From positions 41,289 to 105,288 of the forward strand of contig CAJUMV010000006.1 in the NCBI GenBank assembly GCA_910587715.1: DNA of 64,000 bases, written 5' to 3'. Of the stretch, positions 1-9,717 are shown in pieces. This DNA is from an uncultured Lachnospiraceae bacterium. Its GTDB lineage: Bacteria > Bacillota > Clostridia > Lachnospirales > Lachnospiraceae. Under the pieces are notes generated by a model, which searched no databases, was not told the DNA's origin, and saw only the letters and a list, made by a program, of their open reading frames with translations. The number at the start of each line of letters is the position of its first letter. Position 1 is the stretch's first letter. Made by a program: the position numbers and the translations under genes.

Positions 1-1305
1 ATTCGCAATATGTTCATTGAGCTTGGACTGGATAAAGAAAATTTGGGAACTGAAAAATGGAATCCGCTGGGGCAATATATAAAAAGAGGGCAAACAGTAT
101 TAATAAAGCCTAATTTGGTGACGGATAAAAATGGTGCGGAGGCAAATCGGAGAAAAGCGATGGAATGTTTAATCACACATCCGTCGGTAGTTAAATGTAT
201 TTTGGACTATGTTTTGCTCGCTCTGGACGGGACGGGTGAGGTGATTGTGGGAGACGCTCCAATACAAGACTGCGATTTTTTGCGATTAAAAAGAGTGAGT
301 GGATATCAAGGGCTGGAGGACTTTTATAGACAAAATTATTCCAAAAGCTTTGAGATTAAGGATTTTAGAAAGATAATATTAACGGATCAACATGGTAGGA
401 AAGTACAGTCTGAGAATAAAAGGATGGAGTATGATACGCGGACTGTAAATTTGGCTGAAAAATCATACTTTTATGGAAAAAAATATGAAGGGACATTGCG
501 AATTACCAATTATGATGCAGAGGACACGAATCAGCATCATCGTGGAAAAGTGCAGGAATATTGTTTGAACAGCGCTTGTCTGGCATCGGATGTAATTATA
601 AGCCTTCCGAAACCCAAAACGCATAGGTTGGCAGGCTATACCGGCGCATTAAAAAATTTTGTGGGAATTAACGCGAGAAAAGAATACTTGCCGCACCATA
701 GAAAGGGTGAAAGCCAAAAAGGCGGGGATGAATATCCGACTGCAGATAGCGTCAAAAAATTTTCAAGTCAATTGGATGACTGGAAAAATAAAGCGTATAA
801 GAAAAATTTTGAACTCTTTGCGTCAATAATCACGCATATGAATGTAAAAATTATGAGGGGGCATAAGGATCAAACCAGATATGGAATGTGGTATGGAAAT
901 GATACGATATGGCGGACTATCTTGGATTTGAACCGTATCATAAATTATTGTGATCGTGAAGGGGATATGAAGAATACGAGACAAAGAGAGATAATTTATT
1001 TTGGCGATATGGTTGTGTGTGGAGAGAAAGAAGGTCCGTTATCACCATCATATAAAAAAATTGGTGGAATTCTTTTTGCGGACAGAGCGGTGGAATTTGA
1101 TTTATATCTAACGAAATTAATGGGATATGATTATTTAAAGATTCCGACTCTCAAAAATGCGATGAAAGATAAAATGCTTTACGATGGTGAAACCGTTTTT
1201 TTTCGTTCTAATCGATCTGAGTATTGTGGAGATATAAATAAAAAGGTTGAAAGTTTTGATTTTGTGCCAACAAGTGGATGGAGAGGACATATAGAACAAA
1301 AATGA
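1..1305 (+). CDS. DUF362 domain protein, 5' end outside the window
   Basis: The reading frame is open from base 1 and the first ATG (base 10) has no ribosome site visible, so the true start probably lies upstream. From that ATG there are 431 residues. The DUF362 signature is visible as KPNLV at residues 33-37 and KPKTHRLAGYTGALKNFVG near residue 201. DUF362 proteins are often annotated as possible Fe-S proteins, but no ferredoxin-type cysteine cluster is present here. The function is unknown; its position at the head of a glycosyltransferase cluster suggests a role in surface glycan production. The base composition is AT-rich compared with DNA after about 7 kb. Confidence 0.75.
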   Translation: MRNMFIELGLDKENLGTEKWNPLGQYIKRGQTVLIKPNLVTDKNGAEANRRKAMECLITHPSVVKCILDYVLLALDGTGEVIVGDAPIQDCDFLRLKRVSGYQGLEDFYRQNYSKSFEIKDFRKIILTDQHGRKVQSENKRMEYDTRTVNLAEKSYFYGKKYEGTLRITNYDAEDTNQHHRGKVQEYCLNSACLASDVIISLPKPKTHRLAGYTGALKNFVGINARKEYLPHHRKGESQKGGDEYPTADSVKKFSSQLDDWKNKAYKKNFELFASIITHMNVKIMRGHKDQTRYGMWYGNDTIWRTILDLNRIINYCDREGDMKNTRQREIIYFGDMVVCGEKEGPLSPSYKKIGGILFADRAVEFDLYLTKLMGYDYLKIPTLKNAMKDKMLYDGETVFFRSNRSEYCGDINKKVESFDFVPTSGWRGHIEQK

Positions 1306-1364
1306 AATGGAATATGTGCGGAAAACGGGATTCCTAACATTTATGTAGGAGCGACATTGAAACA

Positions 1365-2066
1365 ATGAAATTTACAGTAATAACGATTGCTTACAACGAA
1401 GAAAAAAATATAGCAAAAACCATGCAGAGCGTTCTTGGTCAGGATTATGACGGGTTGGAATATCTAATTATAGACGGCGGTTCCTCGGACAATACCGTGG
1501 AGACTGCAAAAAAGCTGGCGAAAGAATCCGGGCGGGATGTAAAGATATACAGCGAGCCTGACTTTGGCATTTATAATGCAATGAACCGGGGAATTACAAG
1601 GGCTTCGGGGGATTATGTAATCTTTATGAATGCAGGAGATTCTTTTTATAAAGATACTATTTTATCAGACATAGCAGAACAGATTCAGCAAAACGGGAAG
1701 GCAGTCTATTATGGGCAGGCGTACCTGATGAAAAACGGCCGATGCGTGGGGAAAAATACGACGAAGCATAAGATGCTTCTGAAAGGGAAGATGCCGATTC
1801 ATCAAAGCGTCGCGTCGCCTTTGTCTTTACTTAAAAAATATTATTTTAATGAAACATATAAAATCAGAGGTGATTATGACTGGATTCTTAAATGTCATAA
1901 GGCTGGAGTTAAATTTGTAAATATGGATTTCCCGGTATGCAGTTATGATTGCAGCGGCCTGTCAGCCAGAGCATCGGCGAAAAAGCTTTTGCGGCAGGAA
2001 ACGCTAGCAATTCGCAGAGATATTTACCCGGTCATCGGTAGGATTTGTGAGCAACTTGGCATGTGA
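1365..2066 (+). CDS. Family 2 glycosyltransferase
   Basis: A 233-residue GT-A fold enzyme expected to transfer a sugar from a nucleotide donor on the cytoplasmic face of the membrane. The N-terminus has the typical TVITIAYNEEKNI strand and the DGGSSDNT nucleotide-binding segment at residues 37-44. The metal-site motif is NAGD at residues 89-92 in place of a strict DxD, as in the WcaA-like subgroup. It is single-domain with no membrane helix. It lies 59 bases after the DUF362 gene and 15 bases before the HAD gene, so it is probably part of the same operon. Donor and acceptor cannot be told from sequence. Confidence 0.87.
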   Translation: MKFTVITIAYNEEKNIAKTMQSVLGQDYDGLEYLIIDGGSSDNTVETAKKLAKESGRDVKIYSEPDFGIYNAMNRGITRASGDYVIFMNAGDSFYKDTILSDIAEQIQQNGKAVYYGQAYLMKNGRCVGKNTTKHKMLLKGKMPIHQSVASPLSLLKKYYFNETYKIRGDYDWILKCHKAGVKFVNMDFPVCSYDCSGLSARASAKKLLRQETLAIRRDIYPVIGRICEQLGM

Positions 2067-2081
2067 TTAAGAAAGGATATT

Positions 2082-3938
2082 ATGCTATTGAATAGTAGGA
2101 GAGATAGAAAAACGCCGGATGAACTTGTAGAACAGTTAATGCCATATGATGTGATATCTTTTGACGTGTTTGATACAGCCATCTTTAGAAAAGTAGATAT
2201 GCCAAACGACGTATTTTCCATTATGGCCATGGAGAGTGGACACGGGGACTTTACTCAGATCAGGAAAACCGCAGAAAACGTTGCGAGGGAGCGGAAAGAA
2301 TGCACAGAGGGAACCAGAGAAGTGACGTTGGTGGAAATATACGATGTGATGGCGGAGGATTATGGCATTGATCCGACGCTCATGGAAAGGGAGATTTCTC
2401 TGGAACTTGAATTGACGGAGGCGAACCCGTATATTTATCGGCTGTACAGGGAACTGCGGGAAAAGGGCAAAGTGGTTATCTTTATCAGCGACATGTATCT
2501 GCCGCAGCCGGTTATCGATAAGATACTGCAAAAAGGCGGCTACACGGAATATCAAAAATTATACCTGTCAAACGCTTATAAGCTGAGAAAAGGGGATGGA
2601 ACTCTGCAGAAAGCGGTTGTGGCGGAGCTCCCGGATAGGAAGATTATACATATCGGCGATTCGCCGAACGGGGATGTGGATCAATCCAGAAAGGCTGGAA
2701 TGGATGCCCTGTTGTATGAGGATGCAAGAGAAATAAAGGCGGCGAACGGGACGGATAATCTATCAGGAAGCGTATACCGGGCGGTTGTCAATAACTGTAT
2801 GTACAATGGTGCATGGGATGAGAATATATATTATTCCCATGGTTTTCGGATTGGTGGGATTCTGGCGGCCGGCTACTGTGAATATATCAATCGGATTGCT
2901 AAAAGTAAAAATATAGACAAGATACTGTTTTGCTCAAGGGACTGTGAAGTTCTGTGGAAAATTTATAACGAGAACTATAAGGAACATGAGAACGAGTACA
3001 TAGCTATTTCAAGGTATGCAGTTATGGGTATTGCGTTGGAACGGTATCTGTATGATTGGGCGGAGCGGTTTATTTTCCGCTATGTCGGGCCAGACAGTAT
3101 TAACAGCAATACGAACAAAACGGTAGCGGAGGTACTGCGGGAAGCAGGTGCCGCCTATCTGGTGGACGATCTGGCAGATATGGGAATCGATAAAAATATG
3201 CCGGCGGGACAGTTGAAACGGGGATTACTCAAACGTTTTGTTTTCAGCCATGCAGATATGATACACAGGCATAATGAGGAAAATGTAAAGGCGGCCAAGC
3301 AGTATTACAGAGAAGTGCTTGGTGGGGCAAAAAACATATTGGTGGTTGATATTGGATGGAGTGGCACATGTATCACTGCTTTAAAATACTTTGTAGAGAC
3401 GCATCTGCCTGAGACGCCATGCAGGATTCTTGGAACGCTGATGTGTACTACAAAAGGGAAATCGCTGACAGCACATATGGAGAAAGGTGTAATTTCCTCT
3501 TACATTTATTCACCTTACCACAATATGGAACTGCTTGATTTCATGCTGGGAGATGAGCTGACGGAGGAAGAACTGGATTACAGGCACTTGTCTTTGGAAC
3601 ATCTTTTTACATCTGATGCCGGAACAATGATCAGATATGGGTTTAAAGAGGACGGTAGCATAATGTTTGAGCGGTCTGCGGCGAGAATGGAAAATGGCAA
3701 CGAAATTAGAGAGATGCAGGAGGGTATGCTTGCGTTTGTGAAAAAGTACCGGGGGTATGAAAAGGCGACCGGGGAAGACATCCTGATATCTTCATATACT
3801 GCATTTGGGCCACTGGCTGATGCATGCATGGACAGAAAATATATGAGAAGAGTGTACGGGGACTTCCTGCATGATTCATCGTGGAAGCCATACGAAAAAG
3901 AAGCGGAACAGAGAACATTTCGGGAGTGTTTTACATAA
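2082..3938 (+). CDS. COG5610-type HAD-superfamily protein
   Basis: A 618-residue protein with an N-terminal HAD domain and a C-terminal region of about 390 residues with no motif I recognise. Motif I reads FDVFDT with the nucleophile candidate D28, but the usual second Asp (+2) is Phe30, as in haloacid-dehalogenase-like branches. Motif II is seen in FISDMYLP and motif IV in HIGDSPNGDVDQSRKAG near residues 190-206. Such two-domain proteins recur in polysaccharide loci. Ordinary phosphatase activity is doubtful given Phe30. It sits between a GT2 and a methyltransferase in one transcription direction. Confidence 0.75.
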   Translation: MLLNSRRDRKTPDELVEQLMPYDVISFDVFDTAIFRKVDMPNDVFSIMAMESGHGDFTQIRKTAENVARERKECTEGTREVTLVEIYDVMAEDYGIDPTLMEREISLELELTEANPYIYRLYRELREKGKVVIFISDMYLPQPVIDKILQKGGYTEYQKLYLSNAYKLRKGDGTLQKAVVAELPDRKIIHIGDSPNGDVDQSRKAGMDALLYEDAREIKAANGTDNLSGSVYRAVVNNCMYNGAWDENIYYSHGFRIGGILAAGYCEYINRIAKSKNIDKILFCSRDCEVLWKIYNENYKEHENEYIAISRYAVMGIALERYLYDWAERFIFRYVGPDSINSNTNKTVAEVLREAGAAYLVDDLADMGIDKNMPAGQLKRGLLKRFVFSHADMIHRHNEENVKAAKQYYREVLGGAKNILVVDIGWSGTCITALKYFVETHLPETPCRILGTLMCTTKGKSLTAHMEKGVISSYIYSPYHNMELLDFMLGDELTEEELDYRHLSLEHLFTSDAGTMIRYGFKEDGSIMFERSAARMENGNEIREMQEGMLAFVKKYRGYEKATGEDILISSYTAFGPLADACMDRKYMRRVYGDFLHDSSWKPYEKEAEQRTFRECFT

Positions 3939-3980
3939 TAAACTTTGAACAGATTACAGTAGGTATAAAGGAGCAGCGCT

Positions 3981-4727
3981 TTGCAGGAAAAATATTGGAA
4001 GGAAACCAAATATAAAGTAGATAAAGGAAGGCTTGTGCCGACGGATGAGGGTAGGTATTTAAGCGGAGGATCTTATTTGACGGCGGCAATTACAGCAGAG
4101 TATTACAGCAAATATATCCCAAAGTATGTCAAGGGCGTGACAGCGGATTTGGGATGTGGGTTTGCCCCGATGTATCAGTACTATAAAGCATATGCCCAAA
4201 AAGTAATCTGCATTGATTGGAAAAACACGCTGCATAAAAACAGAATACTGGATATCGAGTGCGATTTATCGCAGGAAATTCCTCTGACGGATGAGAGTGT
4301 TGATACGGTTATTTTGTCAGATGTTCTGGAACATATATCTAGACCGAAATATTTGCTAAAGGAAATTCATCGGATTTTAACGCCTAAAGGGGCACTGCTT
4401 TTAAATGTTCCGTTCCTCTATCCGGAGCACGAAAAACCGCATGATTACTTTCGCTATACAGAATTTTTTTACCGTGACATGGCAAGAGAACAGGGGTATG
4501 AGCTTGCAGCACTCAAAAAAATTGGCGGAGAGAGGGAAGTTATTGTAACACTGATCGGCAAATATATGCTGAAACGTCTGGGCAATAGCAACGACGAACT
4601 GATCAGGCAGATCAATAGACATGCTTATCACAAATGGAAAACAGATAGAAAAGGCAGGGAGAGTGACATGTGTCTGGGATATTTTGCAGTATTAACGAAG
4701 AAATGTTCAAAGGGTGGAAAGACATGA
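3981..4727 (+). CDS. Class I SAM-dependent methyltransferase
   Basis: A 248-residue Rossmann-fold methyltransferase. The SAM-binding motif I is ADLGCGFAP at residues 55-63, the acidic strand follows as VICIDW, and DVLEH at 114-118 is typical of the Methyltransf_11 group. The start is TTG at 3981, supported by AAAGGAG about 7 bases upstream; no ATG nearby keeps the conserved N-terminus. The gene ends in an ATGA overlap with the next glycosyltransferase, so the two are translationally coupled. A substrate in glycan decoration (O-methylation) is likely from context but not proven. Confidence 0.83.
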   Translation: MQEKYWKETKYKVDKGRLVPTDEGRYLSGGSYLTAAITAEYYSKYIPKYVKGVTADLGCGFAPMYQYYKAYAQKVICIDWKNTLHKNRILDIECDLSQEIPLTDESVDTVILSDVLEHISRPKYLLKEIHRILTPKGALLLNVPFLYPEHEKPHDYFRYTEFFYRDMAREQGYELAALKKIGGEREVIVTLIGKYMLKRLGNSNDELIRQINRHAYHKWKTDRKGRESDMCLGYFAVLTKKCSKGGKT

Positions 4728-5635
4728 AGCTTGTAAAGTTGTGCTATACAGCAAAATACTTTCTGAAACAGCGCATGGGAATTGAGATAGCCGATTTGTT
4801 TTTCGAGACCTTGATTACTTGTTATTACGGTTTCTTTCAAAGTGCCAGGAGCGGAATCAGTGTTAAGAATAAACGCAGGAGAAAACTGACGGTATCGTTG
4901 ACTTCCATACCCTCACGTATGGATAAACTCTGGATTACTATAGAAAGCCTGTTGCGTCAGACTTATAAACCGGACAGGATTATCTTATGGCTTGCGGAAG
5001 ATGAGTTTGGAGATATAGAACTTTCGGAGAAATTAAAAAAACAACAGAGCCGTGGATTGCAAATTTGTTATTGCGATAACCTACGCTCCTATAAGAAGTT
5101 TTATGATGCGGCAAAAAAATATCCGAATGACTATATTGTGACGGTGGATGATGATGTTATCTATGCGGAAAATATGCTGGAGATGTTGGTAAGGACTTAC
5201 AGGAAACACCCTGGCTGCATTGTCTGTCACAGATCCCATTATATTAAACGAAATCGTGTGGGATTAGCTACATATGATCAGTGGTTAAAATATGAAGACA
5301 GAGAGCAGCGGGAGCCGGATGTTTCTTTTTATAACTTTTTCACAGGCTGTGGCGGCAATCTGTTTCCAATGTTTTTGATGGACAAAAGAGTTTTAAACAA
5401 AGATGTCTTTATGGAGTTGGCACCCTATGCGGACGATGTGTGGCTGAATTTCTGCGCATGGATATCAGGAGTTAAGACCGTCAATACCAAGGGGATTTTA
5501 GGACATATCATTACGATAAAAAGCAGCTCTGATAACGGTCTGGCGAGAGCCAATGTTTTTTATAAAAGAAACGACGAGCAGATTAGACGCGTGCTGGATT
5601 ACTTAAAAATTGATATCAACAAATACTTACAATAA
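4724..5635 (+). CDS. Glycosyltransferase, GT-A fold
   Basis: A 303-residue protein. I chose ATG 4724 because it forms an ATGA overlap with the upstream stop and follows AAGGGTGG; the frame is open further upstream. After a basic N-terminal stretch the GT-A domain begins at VSLTSIPSRMDKLW (about residue 58), with a strong acidic site VDDDV at 141-145 that fits the metal/nucleotide-binding DxD motif. The region HRSHYIKRNR and the later FFTGCGGNLFP segment resemble capsule-type transferases. Donor and linkage are unknown. Confidence 0.8.
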   Translation: MKLVKLCYTAKYFLKQRMGIEIADLFFETLITCYYGFFQSARSGISVKNKRRRKLTVSLTSIPSRMDKLWITIESLLRQTYKPDRIILWLAEDEFGDIELSEKLKKQQSRGLQICYCDNLRSYKKFYDAAKKYPNDYIVTVDDDVIYAENMLEMLVRTYRKHPGCIVCHRSHYIKRNRVGLATYDQWLKYEDREQREPDVSFYNFFTGCGGNLFPMFLMDKRVLNKDVFMELAPYADDVWLNFCAWISGVKTVNTKGILGHIITIKSSSDNGLARANVFYKRNDEQIRRVLDYLKIDINKYLQ

Positions 5636-5681
5636 AAAGGCAGTATTTCTATTATGAAAATGTTGCGACGGAGGGATTGCA

Positions 5682-7001
5682 TTGATAAAGGTTTCAGTAG
5701 TTATGCCGGTTTATAATGCGGAAGAATATCTTCCGTTGGCATTGGAAAGTTTATTGAATCAAACGCTGAGGGAAATAGAAATCATATGTGTCGATGACGG
5801 TTCCACAGATCGTTCTGCGGAGGTGCTTCGGTACTATCAAAAAAAGGACGACCGAATTATTGTTTTGTCGCAGAAAAATTCATATGCGGGCGTGGCACGC
5901 AATTATGGGATGTCCGTGGCAAGGGGGAAATATCTCTCGTTTTTGGACGCTGACGATTACTTTACCCCGAAAATGCTGGAAAAGGCATATAACAATGCAG
6001 AAGAACAGAAAGCCGATATTGTCATATTCGGTGGTGAATATTTTACGGAAAAAATAGAAAACCGATTTTATGTCCCGGAGCTTTTAAGGGAAGAGCAAAT
6101 ACCTGAAGGAGATGGATTTGATAACCGTGAAAAAATAGAAAAGTTAATGACGATCACCACACCTGCGCCATGGAACAAGCTGTTTCTCCGCTCATTTGTC
6201 GAGAAGCATCAATTAAAGTTTCAGGCATGTAAAAGGGTAAATGATTTGTTTTTTGTGGAGGTGGCGCTGGCCTGTGCAGATAAGATCGGGATTGTAAGGG
6301 AGAGCTTGGTTTATTACAGGACAGACAACGGAGGCAGCTTACAAGGTACAAATAAGGAATCCCCCGAACAGTTTGCGACCGCACTTATGGATGTGCAGAG
6401 TAAATTGCAGGAAATACAGTTATATGACATAGTCAAAAAAAGTTTCCGTAATCTGTGTTTGTCAAATTGTATCTATAATTTGGAGTGTATGCATGATGCG
6501 GATGAATTTGAAAGACTGTATGTGGCTCTAAAAACCCGTATTTTTAAAGAGTTTCATATTTTTGATGCAGCTTCGGAGGACTATTATAATTCGGAAGATT
6601 ACAAAAAATGTATATATATCATATTTCATTCTCCGATACAATACTGGATGGACAGGTGCCAGAGACAAAATGACCGGCAGTACTTATTTCCCTATCAATT
6701 AATTCCGAAGGGAAGCCGCATTGCATTGTATGGGGCGGGAAAAGTCGGGAAGAGCTTTTTCAGACAACTGCAAAAGAGTGGTTATTGCGAGTTGTCTGCA
6801 TGGGTTGATAGGAGCGTCAGGGAGACAGAGGGACAGATGTTGTCTATTCCGGCAGATATGGATTGGAATGGGTGTGATTATGTCGTGGTTGCGATAGAGA
6901 TGGAAGAACGTGCAGAGTCGGTGAAGAAGGAACTGCATCAGAAGTACGGCATTCCATGTAACAAACTAATCTGGCATAACCCTGTGCTATCACTTTCATA
7001 A
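5682..7001 (+). CDS. GT2 glycosyltransferase with C-terminal Rossmann-like domain
   Basis: A 439-residue two-domain protein. The N-terminal GT2 domain has VSVVMPVYNAEEYL, VDDGSTD at 37-43 and the DxD site LDADD at 89-92. Residues 346-439 form a second small domain starting RIALYGAGKVGKSF, which looks like a nucleotide-binding Rossmann unit and recurs in four other proteins of this locus. The start is TTG 5682, preceded by GGAGGG at about 9 bases. It is a predicted cytoplasmic enzyme of surface glycan assembly. The role of the C-terminal domain (sugar sensing, partner docking or a lost enzyme) is unknown. Confidence 0.82.
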   Translation: MIKVSVVMPVYNAEEYLPLALESLLNQTLREIEIICVDDGSTDRSAEVLRYYQKKDDRIIVLSQKNSYAGVARNYGMSVARGKYLSFLDADDYFTPKMLEKAYNNAEEQKADIVIFGGEYFTEKIENRFYVPELLREEQIPEGDGFDNREKIEKLMTITTPAPWNKLFLRSFVEKHQLKFQACKRVNDLFFVEVALACADKIGIVRESLVYYRTDNGGSLQGTNKESPEQFATALMDVQSKLQEIQLYDIVKKSFRNLCLSNCIYNLECMHDADEFERLYVALKTRIFKEFHIFDAASEDYYNSEDYKKCIYIIFHSPIQYWMDRCQRQNDRQYLFPYQLIPKGSRIALYGAGKVGKSFFRQLQKSGYCELSAWVDRSVRETEGQMLSIPADMDWNGCDYVVVAIEMEERAESVKKELHQKYGIPCNKLIWHNPVLSLS

Positions 7002-7078
7002 CTATGGCATCTGTAGAATACAGGCAATGTTTGGGAACAAGCAGGAAAGAAAAATATAAAGCAAGGAGAGGTAAAAAC

Positions 7079-7555
7079 ATGAAAAAAGGAATTTCAGCAT
7101 TACTTGGTATGGCGGCAGGAGCGGCGGCGGGCGGAATCGCAGCAGGAACATCGTCATCGAAAAAAATCAAAGAAATGGCGGAGGTGCATGCAAAAGTACA
7201 CGAACTTTACATGGCCTTTGATCAATGGCTCCAGATTCGTCAGGAGGGGAAGACGCTGGTAGAGTATTTTACCAGAAATGACTATAAGACAGTGGCTGTC
7301 TATGGAATGAAGGAGCTGGGGGAACGGTTGTGTGACGAACTGAGGGGGTCAGACATTACCGTAAGTTACGCAATCGATCAGAATGCGGATGCTATTTATG
7401 CGGATGTGGATGTGGTGATGCCGGACGATGAGCTTGCGCCGGTGGATGTGATTGTGGTGACGGCCATTACCTATTTTGATGAGATTGAGGAGAAGCTGTG
7501 TGAAAAGGTGGATTGTCCCATTGTTTCATTGGAAGACATTCTGTATGAAATGTAA
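7079..7555 (+). CDS. Small membrane-anchored Rossmann-like protein (paralogue of the gene at 11474)
   Basis: A 158-residue protein of unknown function. ATG 7079 is chosen because AAGGAGAGG lies 8 bases upstream. The N-terminus is hydrophobic and Gly/Ala-rich (ALLGMAAGAAAGGIAAG) and may insert in or associate with the membrane. From residue 72 there is a VAVYGMKELGERL loop, an AIDQNADA segment and a closing DCPIVSLEDILYEM strand. The same order of motifs appears in the 160-residue product of the gene at 11474. It is 77 bases after the GT2 fusion gene. No catalytic residues were recognised. Confidence 0.7.
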   Translation: MKKGISALLGMAAGAAAGGIAAGTSSSKKIKEMAEVHAKVHELYMAFDQWLQIRQEGKTLVEYFTRNDYKTVAVYGMKELGERLCDELRGSDITVSYAIDQNADAIYADVDVVMPDDELAPVDVIVVTAITYFDEIEEKLCEKVDCPIVSLEDILYEM

Positions 7556-7636
7556 GGCGGGAGGCAGCTTTACACGATGTAAATGAGAATATGTCTTTGA
7601 AAAAATCTGCAAAAATGCTTAGACGTGGAGGTAACC

Positions 7637-9142
7637 ATGGACTACATAATCGTACAAGCGGGCGGCAAAGGCACTCGGTTAAAACATTTGACTGCGAATA
7701 AACCCAAGGCGCTGGTGCCGGTGGATAATTTGCCGATGCTGTTCCACTTGTTTCGGAAGTACCCCGACAAAAAATTTATCATTATAGCGGATTATCATAA
7801 GGAAGTGTTGCGTGAATATCTGTCTGCTTTTGCGGACGTAATCTATCAGGTGGTGGATGCGGAAGGAACAGGCACTTGCGCGGGTGTGGGGCAGGCAATT
7901 CGTCTGCTTCCGGATGGGGCTCCCTTTATGCTGGTATGGTCGGATCTGATCCTGCCAGAAGGGCTTGCTCTTCCCGCACAGTATGGGGGCGGGGGACAGC
8001 CGAAAGAAGATTATGTGGGTATCTCCGAAACCTTTCCCTGCAGATGGAGTTTTTGTGACGGGACGTTTTTGGAAGAGTCTTCCTTGGAACATGGGGTAGC
8101 GGGATTCTTTCTCTTTACGGATAAGAGCAAGCTCAAGGGTGTCCCGCAGAGCGGTGAGCTGGTGCGATGGATGCAGGGCAGCGGAATGGCTTTTTGCGAG
8201 CTGGGACTGGCAGGCACGAGAGAGTTTGGGCTTTTGGAGGAATATGAAAAACTTGGTCAGGAAAAATGCAGGCCTTTTAACAGGATAACCGTGCAGGGAG
8301 AGCGGCTGGTGAAGGAGCCTCTGGACGCGCAGGGGAAAAAGCTGGCGCTGCGGGAAGCCGCATGGTATGAAAAGGCGGAGCAGTATCAGATACCGGCGCT
8401 GCCACAAATTTATGAGAAGAATCCGCTTGTCATGGAGTGGGTCAAAGGAAAAAATATTTACGAATATGCTCTGCCGTATGAGGAGAAGAAGGAAATCCTT
8501 ACAAAGATCGTGGATTCGCTCCACCTGCTGCACCGTGCGGAGCAGACGCCTGCTGATTCTTTCAGCCTGAGAGAAGCTTATTACAGCAAAACCATGGACA
8601 GACTGTCAAGAATCCGTGATCTGGTGCCATTCGCGGATAGACCAGAGATTGTAGTCAATGGAAAGAGATGCCGGAACGTGTATTTTTATAAAAGAGAACT
8701 GGAGAAACGGCTGGAAGCGCTTTTTTGTGACACTTTCTGTTTTATTCATGGGGACTGCACCTTTTCCAACCTGATGCTCCGTGAGGATGGTTTTCCCGTG
8801 CTGATAGATCCCAGAGGGTATTTTGGACATACAGAGCTATATGGAGATGTCCGCTATGACTGGGCAAAACTTTATTATTCGATTGTGGGAAACTATGATC
8901 GGTTTAACCTGAAAGAGTTCCGTCTGGAAATCAGGGAAGAGGAAGTCTTGCTGCAGATTCGATCAAATCAATGGGAGGACATGGAGGCCGATTTCTTTGC
9001 GCTGACGGGAGCGGATCCTTATGAAATCCGACTGTTACATGCGGTGATTTGGCTGTCGCTTACGACTTATGCATGGCAGGATTATGATTCCATTTGCGGC
9101 GCTTTTTACAATGGACTGTACTATCTGGAGGATGTGCTATGA
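7637..9142 (+). CDS. Nucleotidyltransferase-kinase fusion for sugar or polyol activation
   Basis: A 501-residue bifunctional protein. Residues 1 to about 220 are a sugar-1-phosphate nucleotidyltransferase-like domain with QAGGKGTRLKHLT (7-19), KPKAL (22-26) and an acidic VWSDLI metal site near residue 100. The C-terminal half is an aminoglycoside/choline-kinase-like domain with HGDCTFSN at 371-378 and LIDPRG soon after. ATG 7637 is preferred over GTG 7625 because GGAGGT sits 4 bases before it. It overlaps the SIS gene by ATGA. A kinase that makes the 1-phosphate and a nucleotidyltransferase that activates it is the natural reading; the substrate is unknown. Confidence 0.78.
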   Translation: MDYIIVQAGGKGTRLKHLTANKPKALVPVDNLPMLFHLFRKYPDKKFIIIADYHKEVLREYLSAFADVIYQVVDAEGTGTCAGVGQAIRLLPDGAPFMLVWSDLILPEGLALPAQYGGGGQPKEDYVGISETFPCRWSFCDGTFLEESSLEHGVAGFFLFTDKSKLKGVPQSGELVRWMQGSGMAFCELGLAGTREFGLLEEYEKLGQEKCRPFNRITVQGERLVKEPLDAQGKKLALREAAWYEKAEQYQIPALPQIYEKNPLVMEWVKGKNIYEYALPYEEKKEILTKIVDSLHLLHRAEQTPADSFSLREAYYSKTMDRLSRIRDLVPFADRPEIVVNGKRCRNVYFYKRELEKRLEALFCDTFCFIHGDCTFSNLMLREDGFPVLIDPRGYFGHTELYGDVRYDWAKLYYSIVGNYDRFNLKEFRLEIREEEVLLQIRSNQWEDMEADFFALTGADPYEIRLLHAVIWLSLTTYAWQDYDSICGAFYNGLYYLEDVL

Positions 9143-9717
9143 CTACATATTTTGACAGGCAATTAAAGGAATTTGAACACGCCATCCATTCGATGGATAT
9201 CGAACTTTTCGAGCGGTGGGTGGCAGAGGGGACGCAGACTTTACAAGCGGGACATAAAATTATTGTTTCCGGCCTTGGGAAAAATGTGCCCGTCTGTGAA
9301 AAGTTTGTGGGTTCTATGCAGTCCCTTGGGTTGGATGCTTACTACCTGAATACCAATTCCGCTGTCCATGGTGATATGGGCGTGGTGAAGGACGGCGACA
9401 TGGTCATTATTCTGACAAAGAGCGGGGAAACGGTGGAGTCCGTATATCTGGTAAATCTGTTGAAGGAAAGAAAAGTGAACATGTGGCTTCTTACCTTTGA
9501 AAAAGAAAGCACTTTGACAAAAGAAATCTCCAATAGCTTTGTGCTGGATCTGGTGCATGAGGGAGATATGTGGAATATTATGCCAAATAATTCCACTACT
9601 ATAAACCTGATTGTGCTTCAGGGACTTGCCATGAAGATAGCTGCCGCTCTGGGACTTACTTTGGATGATTTTAAGAGAAACCATCCGGGAGGGCATATCG
9701 GAGAGGTGCTGGCATGA
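9139..9717 (+). CDS. SIS-domain sugar-phosphate isomerase, KpsF/KdsD-like without CBS domains
   Basis: A 192-residue protein consisting of one SIS domain. IIVSGLGKN at 41-49, LTKSGETVE at 92-100 and the closing NHPGGHIGE segment match the isomerase domain of arabinose-5-phosphate isomerases, which interconvert ribulose 5-phosphate and arabinose 5-phosphate; the CBS pair normally following is absent. The start is ATG 9139, overlapping the upstream stop as ATGA with GGAGG before it; the next gene also overlaps by ATGA. The coupling to a kinase-nucleotidyltransferase suggests a path to an activated sugar. A GmhA-like or hexulose-phosphate isomerase is an alternative. Confidence 0.78.
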   Translation: MTTYFDRQLKEFEHAIHSMDIELFERWVAEGTQTLQAGHKIIVSGLGKNVPVCEKFVGSMQSLGLDAYYLNTNSAVHGDMGVVKDGDMVIILTKSGETVESVYLVNLLKERKVNMWLLTFEKESTLTKEISNSFVLDLVHEGDMWNIMPNNSTTINLIVLQGLAMKIAAALGLTLDDFKRNHPGGHIGEVLA

